Shown: positions 25,824 through 31,380, counted from the first letter of the stretch. The stretch is DNA of 31,948 nt from a virus (IMGVR_UViG_3300048102_000188:1-31948), one strand, 5' to 3'. The notes: generated by a model from the letters alone, not told the origin. Made by a program: numbers and translations.

Positions 25824-26276
25824 ATGACCACATCTTCCTTCGCTGACTTCGCTGCTTCTGCTCAAGATAGAGCAGACAACGCGGCAAATGTACATCACTA
25901 CACTGAGATTCTCTGTGAAGCACTCGTTCAAAACTTCATTGAGTACAGTACTCACTCTATGAAGCGTAGTGCTCTCACTGCAGAAACAAAATCAGAAGCA
26001 GAATACTACATCAATCGCGCTAAGGAGATTGCTGAGAAACCTGACTACAGCTTCACTATTGAAACTGGACGTAAGTATCTCAAGGTCATCATGAACGATT
26101 GTACTGGTAGCAGCAGTGTCCATGCATTTGTTGACAAAAAGACTGGTGAACTCTACAAACCAGCAGGATGGCGTGCTCCTGCAAAGCATGTCCGTGGTAA
26201 TCTGCTAGATTCCGCTAGTAGGGAAGATGTTTTGAGTCGCTGCGACTGGGCGGGTGGGTATCTCTACTTGCGTTGA
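25824..26276 (+). CDS. Conserved-looking unknown protein, 150 aa
   Basis: The N-terminal half is helical (FADFAASAQDRADNAANVHH). The C-terminal half (residues about 80-150) has a small beta domain with KYLKVIMNDCTGSSSVHAFV, then DKKTGELYKPAGWRAPAKHV and RGNLLD. I recognise this pattern as recurring in cyanophage and actinophage proteins of unknown function, though I cannot check homologues here. The KKTGELYKPAGW signature suggests a conserved fold with a functional role, not a filler protein. It is monocistronic by context: an extended -10 lies upstream, and the next promoter's -35 overlaps its stop codon. Confidence 0.75.
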   Translation: MTTSSFADFAASAQDRADNAANVHHYTEILCEALVQNFIEYSTHSMKRSALTAETKSEAEYYINRAKEIAEKPDYSFTIETGRKYLKVIMNDCTGSSSVHAFVDKKTGELYKPAGWRAPAKHVRGNLLDSASREDVLSRCDWAGGYLYLR

Positions 26277-26301
26277 CACCCAACCCATTATACATTATAC
26301 T
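26273..26301 (+). promoter_or_regulatory. Strong sigma70 promoter TTGACA-N17-TATACT
   Basis: TTGACA (26273-26278), exactly 17 bp, TATACT (26296-26301), 27 bp before the ATG of the next gene. The -35 box contains the TGA stop of the upstream gene, as at 23307. This is close to the host vegetative consensus and should be used early by unmodified host polymerase. It would serve the chain from 26328 onward. Confidence 0.7.
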
Positions 26302-26327
26302 ACATAGGTCACCCTGCTTTTAATCTC

Positions 26328-26558
26328 ATGTCTTCTCCTAATTTCTATCTCGTTGCCGAAGGTAACGCTTATGCATTAGATGATGACGGCACTCCATATG
26401 GTGCTGCTGTATTCCAAGATGGTTCTGTTGATTGGGACAATTCCTACGATCTAGAACCAGATGAGAATGATATTGAGTATGTTGCACACATGTGCCAACT
26501 CCTTGTACAAGCACAAGGATTAACTATTGAACACAACAACGAGGTCTTTGTTAAATGA
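26328..26558 (+). CDS. Unknown 76-aa acidic protein
   Basis: First gene after the strong TTGACA/TATACT promoter. Beta-type sequence (NFYLVAEGNAYALDDDGTPY) followed by an acidic helical end. No ribosome site is clear. It overlaps the next gene by ATGA. Being first behind a strong promoter, it may act early against the host, but this is positional inference. Confidence 0.68.
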   Translation: MSSPNFYLVAEGNAYALDDDGTPYGAAVFQDGSVDWDNSYDLEPDENDIEYVAHMCQLLVQAQGLTIEHNNEVFVK

Positions 26559-26812
26559 GTAAACCAAACCCACTAGCTGAGTATATCACCACGCTAGTTG
26601 AACCATTCTCGAATCGTCACACACGAGGTGAGTATACTATTTCAGTTGCTCCTCGTGCTGATCTGGATGATGAAGGTGTCGAACGGTATTGGCGAGCATT
26701 CTCTAAGTTTCCTAACGATTTTGCCTCAGCACTCAACCGTATGCTGCCTAAGGATGTAGAATTCATCCAGTACGATCACCTCTCCAACACACTTACTCTC
26801 ATCAAAAAATGA
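26555..26812 (+). CDS. Unknown 85-aa protein
   Basis: ATGA overlaps at both ends. The protein has a helix-strand mix: residues 20-30 (RHTRGEYTISV) and a C-terminal strand pair (VEFIQYDHLSNTLTLIKK). No recognisable catalytic residues. Probably co-translated with its neighbours. Confidence 0.68.
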   Translation: MSKPNPLAEYITTLVEPFSNRHTRGEYTISVAPRADLDDEGVERYWRAFSKFPNDFASALNRMLPKDVEFIQYDHLSNTLTLIKK

Positions 26813-27036
26813 ACAACGAAGACGTACTCCGCATTTCTCAGCAACGTGACGACATCTACGATTGGGTAGTAGCACGTTTCAGGTATTTCATGGAGAACGA
26901 CGAAATCGACAATGCGCTATGCCTTGCTGATGAGTTCTTTGAATGGATGGACCCTGATCAACTAGATAACGAGCAGACATTATTCATTAACGAGGATGAA
27001 CTCAAAGAACGATTCCTTGAAATCACAGAAGGTTGA
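26809..27036 (+). CDS. Unknown 75-aa acidic helical protein
   Basis: Strongly acidic (NDEIDNALCLADEFFEWMDP, then NEDELKERFLEI), likely a helical bundle. Overlaps the previous gene by ATGA. Another of the acidic small proteins that dominate this block. No family recognised. Confidence 0.65.
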   Translation: MNNEDVLRISQQRDDIYDWVVARFRYFMENDEIDNALCLADEFFEWMDPDQLDNEQTLFINEDELKERFLEITEG

Positions 27037-27043
27037 TGACACC

Positions 27044-27157
27044 ATGAAGACATTGATACTTGATTATATCAATCAGAGTAACAATGGTAACCATGCTCAA
27101 GCAGAAGTCATCTTACACAAAATTAATATGATGAGGAAGCTAACTGATGACAGTTAA
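27044..27157 (+). CDS. Unlisted 37-aa protein
   Basis: A short frame in the gap before the oxygenase gene: begins MKTLILDYINQSNNGNHAQA and continues with a helical VILHKINMMRKL segment. It overlaps the oxygenase start by 11 bp, consistent with coupling, and its N-terminus is a plausible amphipathic helix. Could be a leader peptide for the oxygenase gene. Confidence 0.45.
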   Translation: MKTLILDYINQSNNGNHAQAEVILHKINMMRKLTDDS

Positions 27158-27728
27158 TTGTATTTCAGCGTTTCCTTCTCCTATTTTACAATTTAGTTTG
27201 TCCGACTTTGCTGACCATCGTCAGCAGATCGTGGATAACATTTACTCTGTGATGGAAACAACCGAGTCTGTCAGTCTATCAAATGAAGGTGGATGGCAGT
27301 CTCCAAATCAAGAACCACAACCAAAGGTGCTGTTTAAGAGTGTCAACGATATCATGACACAATTCCTTACGGAAGAACTACAGTACAGTATTGGTAATGT
27401 GTGGTATAATGTGAACACTGAAGGATCCTTTAATCATAAGCATACTCATCCAGGATGTGATCTTGCTGCTGTATTCTATGTCAAGGTTCCTGAAGGTGAT
27501 TGTGGTAGACTTGAGATCGAGAATCCAAGTTACTTCAATCAGTTCAGACTACTAGATGCGATGAATCCAAAGTTGAAAGAGGACATGATTACATTTACTT
27601 CGATGTGGTTTCCACCAGTAGAAGGTAATGGTCTGATCTTCCCATCTAATCTAATTCATCGTGTATCAAAGAACAACACTCAAGAAGACAGGATTAGTAT
27701 TTCATGGAACATTCACATCAACTACTGA
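27147..27728 (+). CDS. 2OG-Fe(II) oxygenase-family protein 1
   Basis: 193 aa with the core of the putative 2-oxoglutarate/Fe(II) oxygenase family (TIGR02466-like): WYNVNTEGSFNHKHTHPGCD (residues 86-105), then AAVFYVKVP, a distal PSNLIHRV (H171) and RISISWNIH (R182). Candidate iron ligands are His in HKHTH (97-101), D105 and H171, with R182 binding 2-oxoglutarate. Such enzymes hydroxylate proteins, nucleic-acid bases or small molecules, and cyanophages often carry several. The substrate cannot be read from sequence. A paralogue lies at 30487. It overlaps a 37-aa gene at its start and the exported protein's gene at its end (25 bp). Confidence 0.75.
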   Translation: MTVNCISAFPSPILQFSLSDFADHRQQIVDNIYSVMETTESVSLSNEGGWQSPNQEPQPKVLFKSVNDIMTQFLTEELQYSIGNVWYNVNTEGSFNHKHTHPGCDLAAVFYVKVPEGDCGRLEIENPSYFNQFRLLDAMNPKLKEDMITFTSMWFPPVEGNGLIFPSNLIHRVSKNNTQEDRISISWNIHINY

Positions 27729-28393
27729 AGCAAGTAGTGGCAGCAGGGTTATGTTTAGGATTGTCAGGTGTAGCATTAGCTAACGAAGACAAGATCACAC
27801 AAGGTTTTAAATCATACGACGCCATGGGTTGTATGTTATTGCGTGAGTGTAAGGAGGATGTTGATGAAGTCTTCACTCTATTAGATATCTCACATGAGTA
27901 TCCTAATACGGAAGCATACACACCATACTCACAAGAATTCAACACGATGTTGATGACACTGAATCAAATCGGTGTCAAGGTATATCTTGCTGATGCAAAG
28001 TATTTCCCTGATGGTCATCGTGGTGTCTATCACACAGTCAGTAATAACTTTTACTTGAATCGTGATTGGATGGGTGATCCTGGTACACTGATGATGTTAA
28101 TGCGCCATGAAGGATGGCACGCCGCCCAAGATTGTATGGCAGGCACAATTGATAATAGTATGATTGCTATTATTATGCCTGAAGATGCAGTACCGATGCT
28201 ATGGCGTGTGTTAGCAGAGCGTACATATCCTGAGAACGCAGTACCATGGGAAGCAGAAGCACAATGGGCGGGTCGAACTGAACATATGACTATGAAAGCA
28301 CTTCAAGCTTGTGCAAAGGGAGAAATGTGGACAGTTTATGAACCGACACCTATGACTCGTGAATGGTTGGAGATCAATGGATATATCAAATAA
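27704..28393 (+). CDS. Exported HEGWH metallopeptidase-like protein
   Basis: 229 aa. It opens with a signal peptide: K9, a hydrophobic core of residues 11-25 (VVAAGLCLGLSGVAL), and a probable AxA-type cleavage after A26. The mature part contains MRHEGWHAAQDC, a zinc-peptidase HExxH motif (H135, E136, H139), with WEAEA downstream (E183 or E185) as a candidate third zinc ligand, as in gluzincin-type enzymes. Four mature-region cysteines (C43, C49, C143, C203) suit an exported, disulphide-bonded protein. The gene starts inside the oxygenase gene, with AGGA 10 bp before the ATG. The role could be envelope modification, release or superinfection exclusion; the substrate is unknown. The domain outside the motif is not recognised, so peptidase activity is inferred. 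Confidence 0.7.
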   Translation: MEHSHQLLKQVVAAGLCLGLSGVALANEDKITQGFKSYDAMGCMLLRECKEDVDEVFTLLDISHEYPNTEAYTPYSQEFNTMLMTLNQIGVKVYLADAKYFPDGHRGVYHTVSNNFYLNRDWMGDPGTLMMLMRHEGWHAAQDCMAGTIDNSMIAIIMPEDAVPMLWRVLAERTYPENAVPWEAEAQWAGRTEHMTMKALQACAKGEMWTVYEPTPMTREWLEINGYIK

Positions 28394-28652
28394 ACAAAAA
28401 CTCATTGTACTTACTCACAAATATGGTTCAGAAAACGACCTCTACATCGAAATCCCGCAAACCATCCGCGAAGACCTCGACTGGAAAGAAGGTGACACGC
28501 TCATCTGGGAAATCAAAGGCGACAACAGTATCGTCATTAGAAAAGAACTTAGCGTCTCTGAATACAAAGAGCAAGCAATCAAAGAACACCTCGAAGACCA
28601 AGACTTCGACTCGTACTACGACTGGATCTACCAAATCTGCTTCGAGTCGTAA
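28377..28652 (+). CDS. AbrB/SpoVT-like DNA-binding protein
   Basis: 91 aa from ATG 28377, with GGAG 4 bp upstream; an ATG at 28359 is less likely. Residues 21-56 (DLYIEIPQTIREDLDWKEGD, then TLIWEIKGDNSIVIRK) match the swapped-hairpin AbrB fold found in transition-state regulators and antitoxins. The C-terminus is an acidic helix ending SYYDWIYQICFES. Residues 1-19 use T-ending codons like the neighbours. From residue 20 onward, by my count, 39 of 44 pyrimidine-ending codons end in C. The switch coincides with the start of a second frame at 28423, suggesting dual-coding constraint. It overlaps the peptidase-like gene by 17 bp. Targets are unknown: it may regulate phage or host promoters. Confidence 0.7.
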   Translation: MDISNKQKLIVLTHKYGSENDLYIEIPQTIREDLDWKEGDTLIWEIKGDNSIVIRKELSVSEYKEQAIKEHLEDQDFDSYYDWIYQICFES

Positions 28653-28905
28653 GAGCAAAGATCGTGGTGTGAAGCATACACGTTGTAAGGACAAGAGTTT
28701 GTTCCCACATTATTCAATGCCATGGCGTATGGAGCCACGTACAGGTAAATTTAACCTGAGTTGGTATATGTGTTTTGATCATGCAGTAGATCAGATTGAA
28801 CGTTCACACTTACAACCAAAGGATTATAAACTGCAATGTTATACGTCCGTCCCTATCACTGATCCATTAACTGGTTCAGTCCGAACTCAACGCTATGTTA
28901 CCTAA
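28423..28905 (+). CDS. Basic Lys/Ser/Thr-tailed protein, overlaps the AbrB-like gene
   Basis: 160 aa from ATG 28423. Residues 1-79 are low-complexity and strongly basic (17 Lys and 4 Arg by my count, a single Glu, the rest mostly Ser and Thr), like a histone-type disordered tail that would bind nucleic acid. Residues 80-160, beyond the AbrB-like gene, look like a folded domain (GKFNLSWYMCFDHAVDQIER) with normal codon use. The first 230 bp are shared with the AbrB-like gene in another frame. No ribosome site precedes 28423. A GTG at 28670 would give a short version without the tail. The downstream domain is certainly coding; whether the tail is translated is the open question. Confidence 0.55.
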   Translation: MVQKTTSTSKSRKPSAKTSTGKKVTRSSGKSKATTVSSLEKNLASLNTKSKQSKNTSKTKTSTRTTTGSTKSASSRKSKDRGVKHTRCKDKSLFPHYSMPWRMEPRTGKFNLSWYMCFDHAVDQIERSHLQPKDYKLQCYTSVPITDPLTGSVRTQRYVT

Positions 28906-29056
28906 AGTTATTGTGCAACAAGATACAAAAGAACAACTCATTGAAGCATTAGAACATGTCCTGAATGTCAAGTGTCAGACTGTATACATCCTGAATTCTC
29001 AGGGTGTTGAAACAGTTCGATATCAGTTTACTGTACCACTTGCAAACAAGGATTAA
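28895..29056 (+). CDS. Unlisted 53-aa protein
   Basis: Begins MLPKVIVQQDTKEQLIEALE and continues with a strand-turn-strand (QTVYILNSQGVETVRYQFTV). The alternation of helix and beta strands and the 11-bp overlap with the previous gene support a real small gene. Function unknown. The next promoter's -35 lies inside its 3' end. Confidence 0.55.
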   Translation: MLPKVIVQQDTKEQLIEALEHVLNVKCQTVYILNSQGVETVRYQFTVPLANKD

Positions 29057-29069
29057 TTTGTGGTATAAT
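29040..29069 (+). promoter_or_regulatory. Promoter TTGCAA-N18-TGGTATAAT for the pyrE chain
   Basis: TTGCAA (29040-29045), 18 bp, TATAAT (29064-29069) with an extended TGG directly upstream. 28 bp before the first gene of an eight-gene overlapping chain. The -35 hexamer plus the following A is the same TTGCAAA found at 31325. Confidence 0.6.
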
Positions 29070-29097
29070 TAGATGTGAACTCCACTACATTACGACC

Positions 29098-29223
29098 ATG
29101 GATAACGAAGAGTTAATGAAAGAAATGGAAGTACAAGAACAATTTGAAAGAGAGCATTTTGGTATCATCGATGAATACGATGATGCATATTCAGTGGACA
29201 TCGATTACACAACACAATCATGA
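29098..29223 (+). CDS. Unlisted 41-aa acidic protein, first of the pyrE chain
   Basis: Begins MDNEELMKEMEVQEQFEREH and ends in an acidic Tyr-rich segment (DEYDDAYSVDIDY). Too small to classify. It lies just behind the TTGCAA/TATAAT promoter and overlaps the next gene by ATGA. A tiny acidic early protein; no function proposed. Confidence 0.55.
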   Translation: MDNEELMKEMEVQEQFEREHFGIIDEYDDAYSVDIDYTTQS

Positions 29224-29360
29224 GACTTACACCAGACGAATGTGAATACCTGATCCTATGTCTCCATAGGACAACGGAGTTCACCAAAGCTACGCAACGT
29301 GATCAGCACACAAAAGTAGAGAGGAAACTTAAAGACTACATTTACAAACTTAAATCATGA
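29220..29360 (+). CDS. Unlisted 46-aa basic protein
   Basis: Begins MRLTPDECEYLILCLHRTTE and ends in a Lys-rich helix (KVERKLKDYIYKLKS). ATGA overlaps on both sides place it firmly in the chain. The helical, basic C-terminus could bind nucleic acid; the family is unknown. Confidence 0.55.
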   Translation: MRLTPDECEYLILCLHRTTEFTKATQRDQHTKVERKLKDYIYKLKS

Positions 29361-29440
29361 ATAACTATGCACTTGAAATCGTATTCTGGGTTGTACTCGG
29401 ATGCTATTTTGTATACCTATGGGAGGAACGTCACTCATGA
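29357..29440 (+). CDS. 27-aa single-pass membrane peptide
   Basis: A 27-codon gene between two ATGA overlaps. Residues 5-22 (ALEIVFWVVLGCYFVYLW) form one uninterrupted hydrophobic helix followed by a charged EERH tail, so it should insert into the host inner or thylakoid membrane. Its last codons contain the GGGAGG ribosome site for pyrE, so its translation may also control pyrE. Similar micro-membrane proteins in phages act as holin-like or inhibitor peptides; no specific role can be claimed. Confidence 0.5.
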   Translation: MNNYALEIVFWVVLGCYFVYLWEERHS

Positions 29441-30015
29441 AAATTAGAACTCAGTTCACAACACCTGAAGATACAAAACATAAAACTACGCTCCTGAATC
29501 TTCTGAAGGAACGAGCATACCGTAAAGGACAGTATACTCTCTCATCTGGTAAACAGTCAGAGCATTATGTCAATTGTAAACCTGTCACACTCTCATGTGA
29601 AGGTAATGCTCTCTTGTCTCATCTCCTACTACCACTCATTGATCATAATGCCGTAGCTGTTGGTGGTCTCACATTAGGTGCTGATCCTCTTGTCATTGGT
29701 ATCTCTCAAAAGTCTTATTACAAAGGTAATAGACATATTGATGCTCTAATCGTCAGAAAGAACCCTAAGGACTATGGTACACAAGAAGTCATTGAAGGTC
29801 ACAAACCACCTAAAGGATCAGTCATCACTGTATTGGAAGATGTTACCACAACAGGTGCATCTGCCTTAATCGCAGTGAATACACTCAGACAAGCAGGTTA
29901 CATTGTAAATAGAGTCGTAACTATCATTGATCGAATGGATGATCATAAGATATGGGATGATAATAACATTGAATTTAAATCATTGTATCATCTGAATGAC
30001 CTCATATCAGTTTAA
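29437..30015 (+). CDS. pyrE: Orotate phosphoribosyltransferase
   Basis: 192 aa, the normal size for OPRT, which joins orotate to PRPP to give orotidine monophosphate in pyrimidine synthesis. Visible motifs: TLSSGKQSEHYVNCK (residues 35-48), the OPRT N-terminal signature; RKNPKDYGTQEVIEG (107-121), the flexible catalytic loop; and VLEDVTTTGASA (132-143), the PRPP-binding loop with acidic E134 and D135. The start at 29437 is set by a strong GGGAGG site (29421-29426) and an ATGA overlap; an in-frame ATG at 29401 lies inside the membrane-peptide gene. The enzyme would raise UMP supply for phage DNA and RNA synthesis. Adjacent genes are not obviously nucleotide enzymes, so the metabolic link is to pyrE alone. 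Confidence 0.88.
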   Translation: MKIRTQFTTPEDTKHKTTLLNLLKERAYRKGQYTLSSGKQSEHYVNCKPVTLSCEGNALLSHLLLPLIDHNAVAVGGLTLGADPLVIGISQKSYYKGNRHIDALIVRKNPKDYGTQEVIEGHKPPKGSVITVLEDVTTTGASALIAVNTLRQAGYIVNRVVTIIDRMDDHKIWDDNNIEFKSLYHLNDLISV

Positions 30016-30181
30016 TAGCAGACCTAGATCACCAACACATTTACTCTTACTCATATCAGAACTTGAAGGGTCATATCAACACCTCAAGTACATGGGATAT
30101 GAAGAAGACATGAATACATTAAATGAAATCAAACAACGTTACTACAAGGAATACTTCAAAGCGAAAAAGAATGTCAACTGA
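29996..30181 (+). CDS. Unknown 61-aa helical protein
   Basis: Overlaps the end of pyrE by 20 bp. The N-terminal 12 residues share DNA with pyrE. The rest is helical (LLLLISELEGSYQHLKYMGY, then LNEIKQRYYKEYFKAKKN) with a basic end, a coiled-coil or nucleic-acid-binding candidate. Family not recognised. Confidence 0.6.
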   Translation: MTSYQFNSRPRSPTHLLLLISELEGSYQHLKYMGYEEDMNTLNEIKQRYYKEYFKAKKNVN

Positions 30182-30281
30182 ACAACTACTACGTATCTAC
30201 ATGAATGCTAAACGTATAGCTGTTAAGGATAAACAACCACGTCCAGTACGTACTCATTACAATGCTCACTCATTCGGATGA
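30171..30281 (+). CDS. Unlisted 36-aa basic protein
   Basis: Begins MSTEQLLRIYMNAKRIAVKD and ends in a His/Arg-rich QPRPVRTHYNAHSFG tail. Overlaps its neighbours by 11 bp and 4 bp (ATGA). Basic and short; function unknown. Confidence 0.5.
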   Translation: MSTEQLLRIYMNAKRIAVKDKQPRPVRTHYNAHSFG

Positions 30282-30487
30282 CTCCTACAATTAAACAATC
30301 AGATTGGTTTACTAATACATCAGATAAACCATACGATAGACACTTCTACATTGCTAACTATCCTGATGATAGGTCCTATGCATTTGAAGACTATGATCAT
30401 CTTAGAGCACATTGGTTTCAACAAGCAGATACACATGATGCTACTGTCACTGTCATGGACATACAACAATCTAAGGGATTCAAATAA
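30278..30487 (+). CDS. Unknown 69-aa aromatic-rich protein
   Basis: Rich in Tyr, Asp, His and Trp (DRHFYIANYPDDRSYAFEDY, then LRAHWFQQADTHDATVTV). Probably a small alpha/beta fold. It starts at an ATGA overlap and its stop codon shares its last base with the oxygenase start (TAATG), so it may be translated together with oxygenase 2. Not recognised. Confidence 0.65.
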   Translation: MTPTIKQSDWFTNTSDKPYDRHFYIANYPDDRSYAFEDYDHLRAHWFQQADTHDATVTVMDIQQSKGFK

Positions 30488-31059
30488 TGTATAATATCAT
30501 CCCCCTATTCCCTACACTTGTCTATCATACTCACATCAACAATAACATTGATGCACTCATAGACTATTGTTATGAACATAAAAGAAAGGATGAAATAGGA
30601 TCAACATACGAACAACGATCAGGTGTTAACTCATACCAATCATTACATCTGAATACAACATTACTACAACCAGTAAGAGATAAGGTAGATGAAATACTAC
30701 GTGAGGTATACACTCAACCAACCTATCATAAATCCAATTGGATTAACATTAACCCAACAGGATCAAGAAACGTACAACATACACATCCTGGTGGAGACTA
30801 CTCAGCAGTATACTATCTGAAGAATACAGATAAGACTGGTATTGTGTTTATTAATCCAGTCGCTCATACCTCATATAACATTACCACATACACTAACCCT
30901 AAGCTAGTAGATGATACAAGAGCATCACCACAGTTTAGAATTGAACCAGCTCAAGGTGATCTATTATTGTTCCCATCATACTTACCACATTGGGTAGAAG
31001 AAAACAAGGGAACAGACGATAGAATTAGCATATCATGGAACATTAATGTGGTAATCTGA
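30487..31059 (+). CDS. 2OG-Fe(II) oxygenase-family protein 2
   Basis: 190 aa, the same family as the protein at 27147: IPLFPTLVYHTHI start, WININPTGSRNVQHTHPGGD (residues 85-104), SAVYYLKN, distal PSYLPHWVEEN (H168) and RISISWNIN (R179). Candidate metal ligands are His in HTH (98, 100), D104 and H168; R179 should bind 2-oxoglutarate. The two share the HTHPGxD and RISISWNI signatures but differ elsewhere, so they are old paralogues or separate acquisitions. It ends the pyrE chain. The substrate is not predictable. The insertion between the HTHP core and the distal His contains a TNPKLVDD segment matching MNPKLKED in paralogue 1. Confidence 0.77.
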   Translation: MYNIIPLFPTLVYHTHINNNIDALIDYCYEHKRKDEIGSTYEQRSGVNSYQSLHLNTTLLQPVRDKVDEILREVYTQPTYHKSNWININPTGSRNVQHTHPGGDYSAVYYLKNTDKTGIVFINPVAHTSYNITTYTNPKLVDDTRASPQFRIEPAQGDLLLFPSYLPHWVEENKGTDDRISISWNINVVI

Positions 31060-31150
31060 TGCAATAGAACTGAAAATGGAAACACCCATTGCTATTGATT
31101 CTCAACAAGGTTTTCAGAGGTGCTTGCGCGTCAGTCATACCAAGGGTTCT

Positions 31151-31179
31151 CAATAAGACTTCTTATTGATAATCAATAA
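31151..31179. repeat. Two nested, mutually exclusive palindromes
   Basis: CAATAAG (31151-31157) pairs with CTTATTG (31162-31168). The same TTATTGAT (31163-31170) also pairs with ATCAATAA (31172-31179) around a single A. Only one hairpin can form at a time. This could be a switch, or an AT-rich protein site. Confidence 0.5.
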
Positions 31180-31201
31180 TTAATAAATGGTTAATTAAAT
31201 G

Positions 31202-31314
31202 GGGTGTAGGTACTGTGAAGATACTGTGAAGGTACTCTGGAGACGCTAGCTTAGCCTACTACCTACCGAAAGTCAAGGAGAAGTGTGCCAGTTCTTTTAG
31301 TGGCACAATAACCC
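31202..31314 (+). ncRNA. Candidate structured RNA, three-way junction
   Basis: Three nested stems can be drawn by hand: GGGT/ACCC (31202-31205 with 31311-31314), GTAGGTA/TACCTAC (31206-31212 with 31260-31266) and GTGCCA/TGGCAC (31285-31290 with 31301-31306). The first two are contiguous on the 5' side and could stack. It is not a tRNA and does not match the glutamine riboswitch core. The fold is a hypothesis only, without covariation. Confidence 0.3.
31209..31241 (+). repeat. Three tandem 11-bp repeats
   Basis: GGTACTGTGAA, GATACTGTGAA and GGTACTCTGGA, back to back. The first two differ at one base and the third from the first at two. A period near one helical turn resembles iterons or regulator boxes. 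It overlaps the 5' part of the candidate structured RNA. Confidence 0.6.
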
Positions 31315-31324
31315 TCAGAAACAC

Positions 31325-31353
31325 TTGCAAATCCCTCAGCGGTCTGTTATAAT
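31325..31353 (+). promoter_or_regulatory. Promoter TTGCAA-N17-TATAAT with -10 inside a palindrome
   Basis: TTGCAA (31325-31330), 17 bp, TATAAT (31348-31353). The -10 lies inside CTGTTATAATAACAG (31344-31358), a perfect 7-1-7 palindrome that could be an operator. Transcription would start near 31360, about 20 bp before the 22-bp inverted repeat. Confidence 0.65.
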
Positions 31354-31380
31354 AACAGTATGGTTCTCCAAAAGACTCGG

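Noticed and set aside
31076-31156. 26-codon forward frame at the start of the intergenic region
   Set aside because: Plausible residues but no ribosome site or overlap with a neighbour, and it runs into the nested palindromes; not enough support to call a gene.
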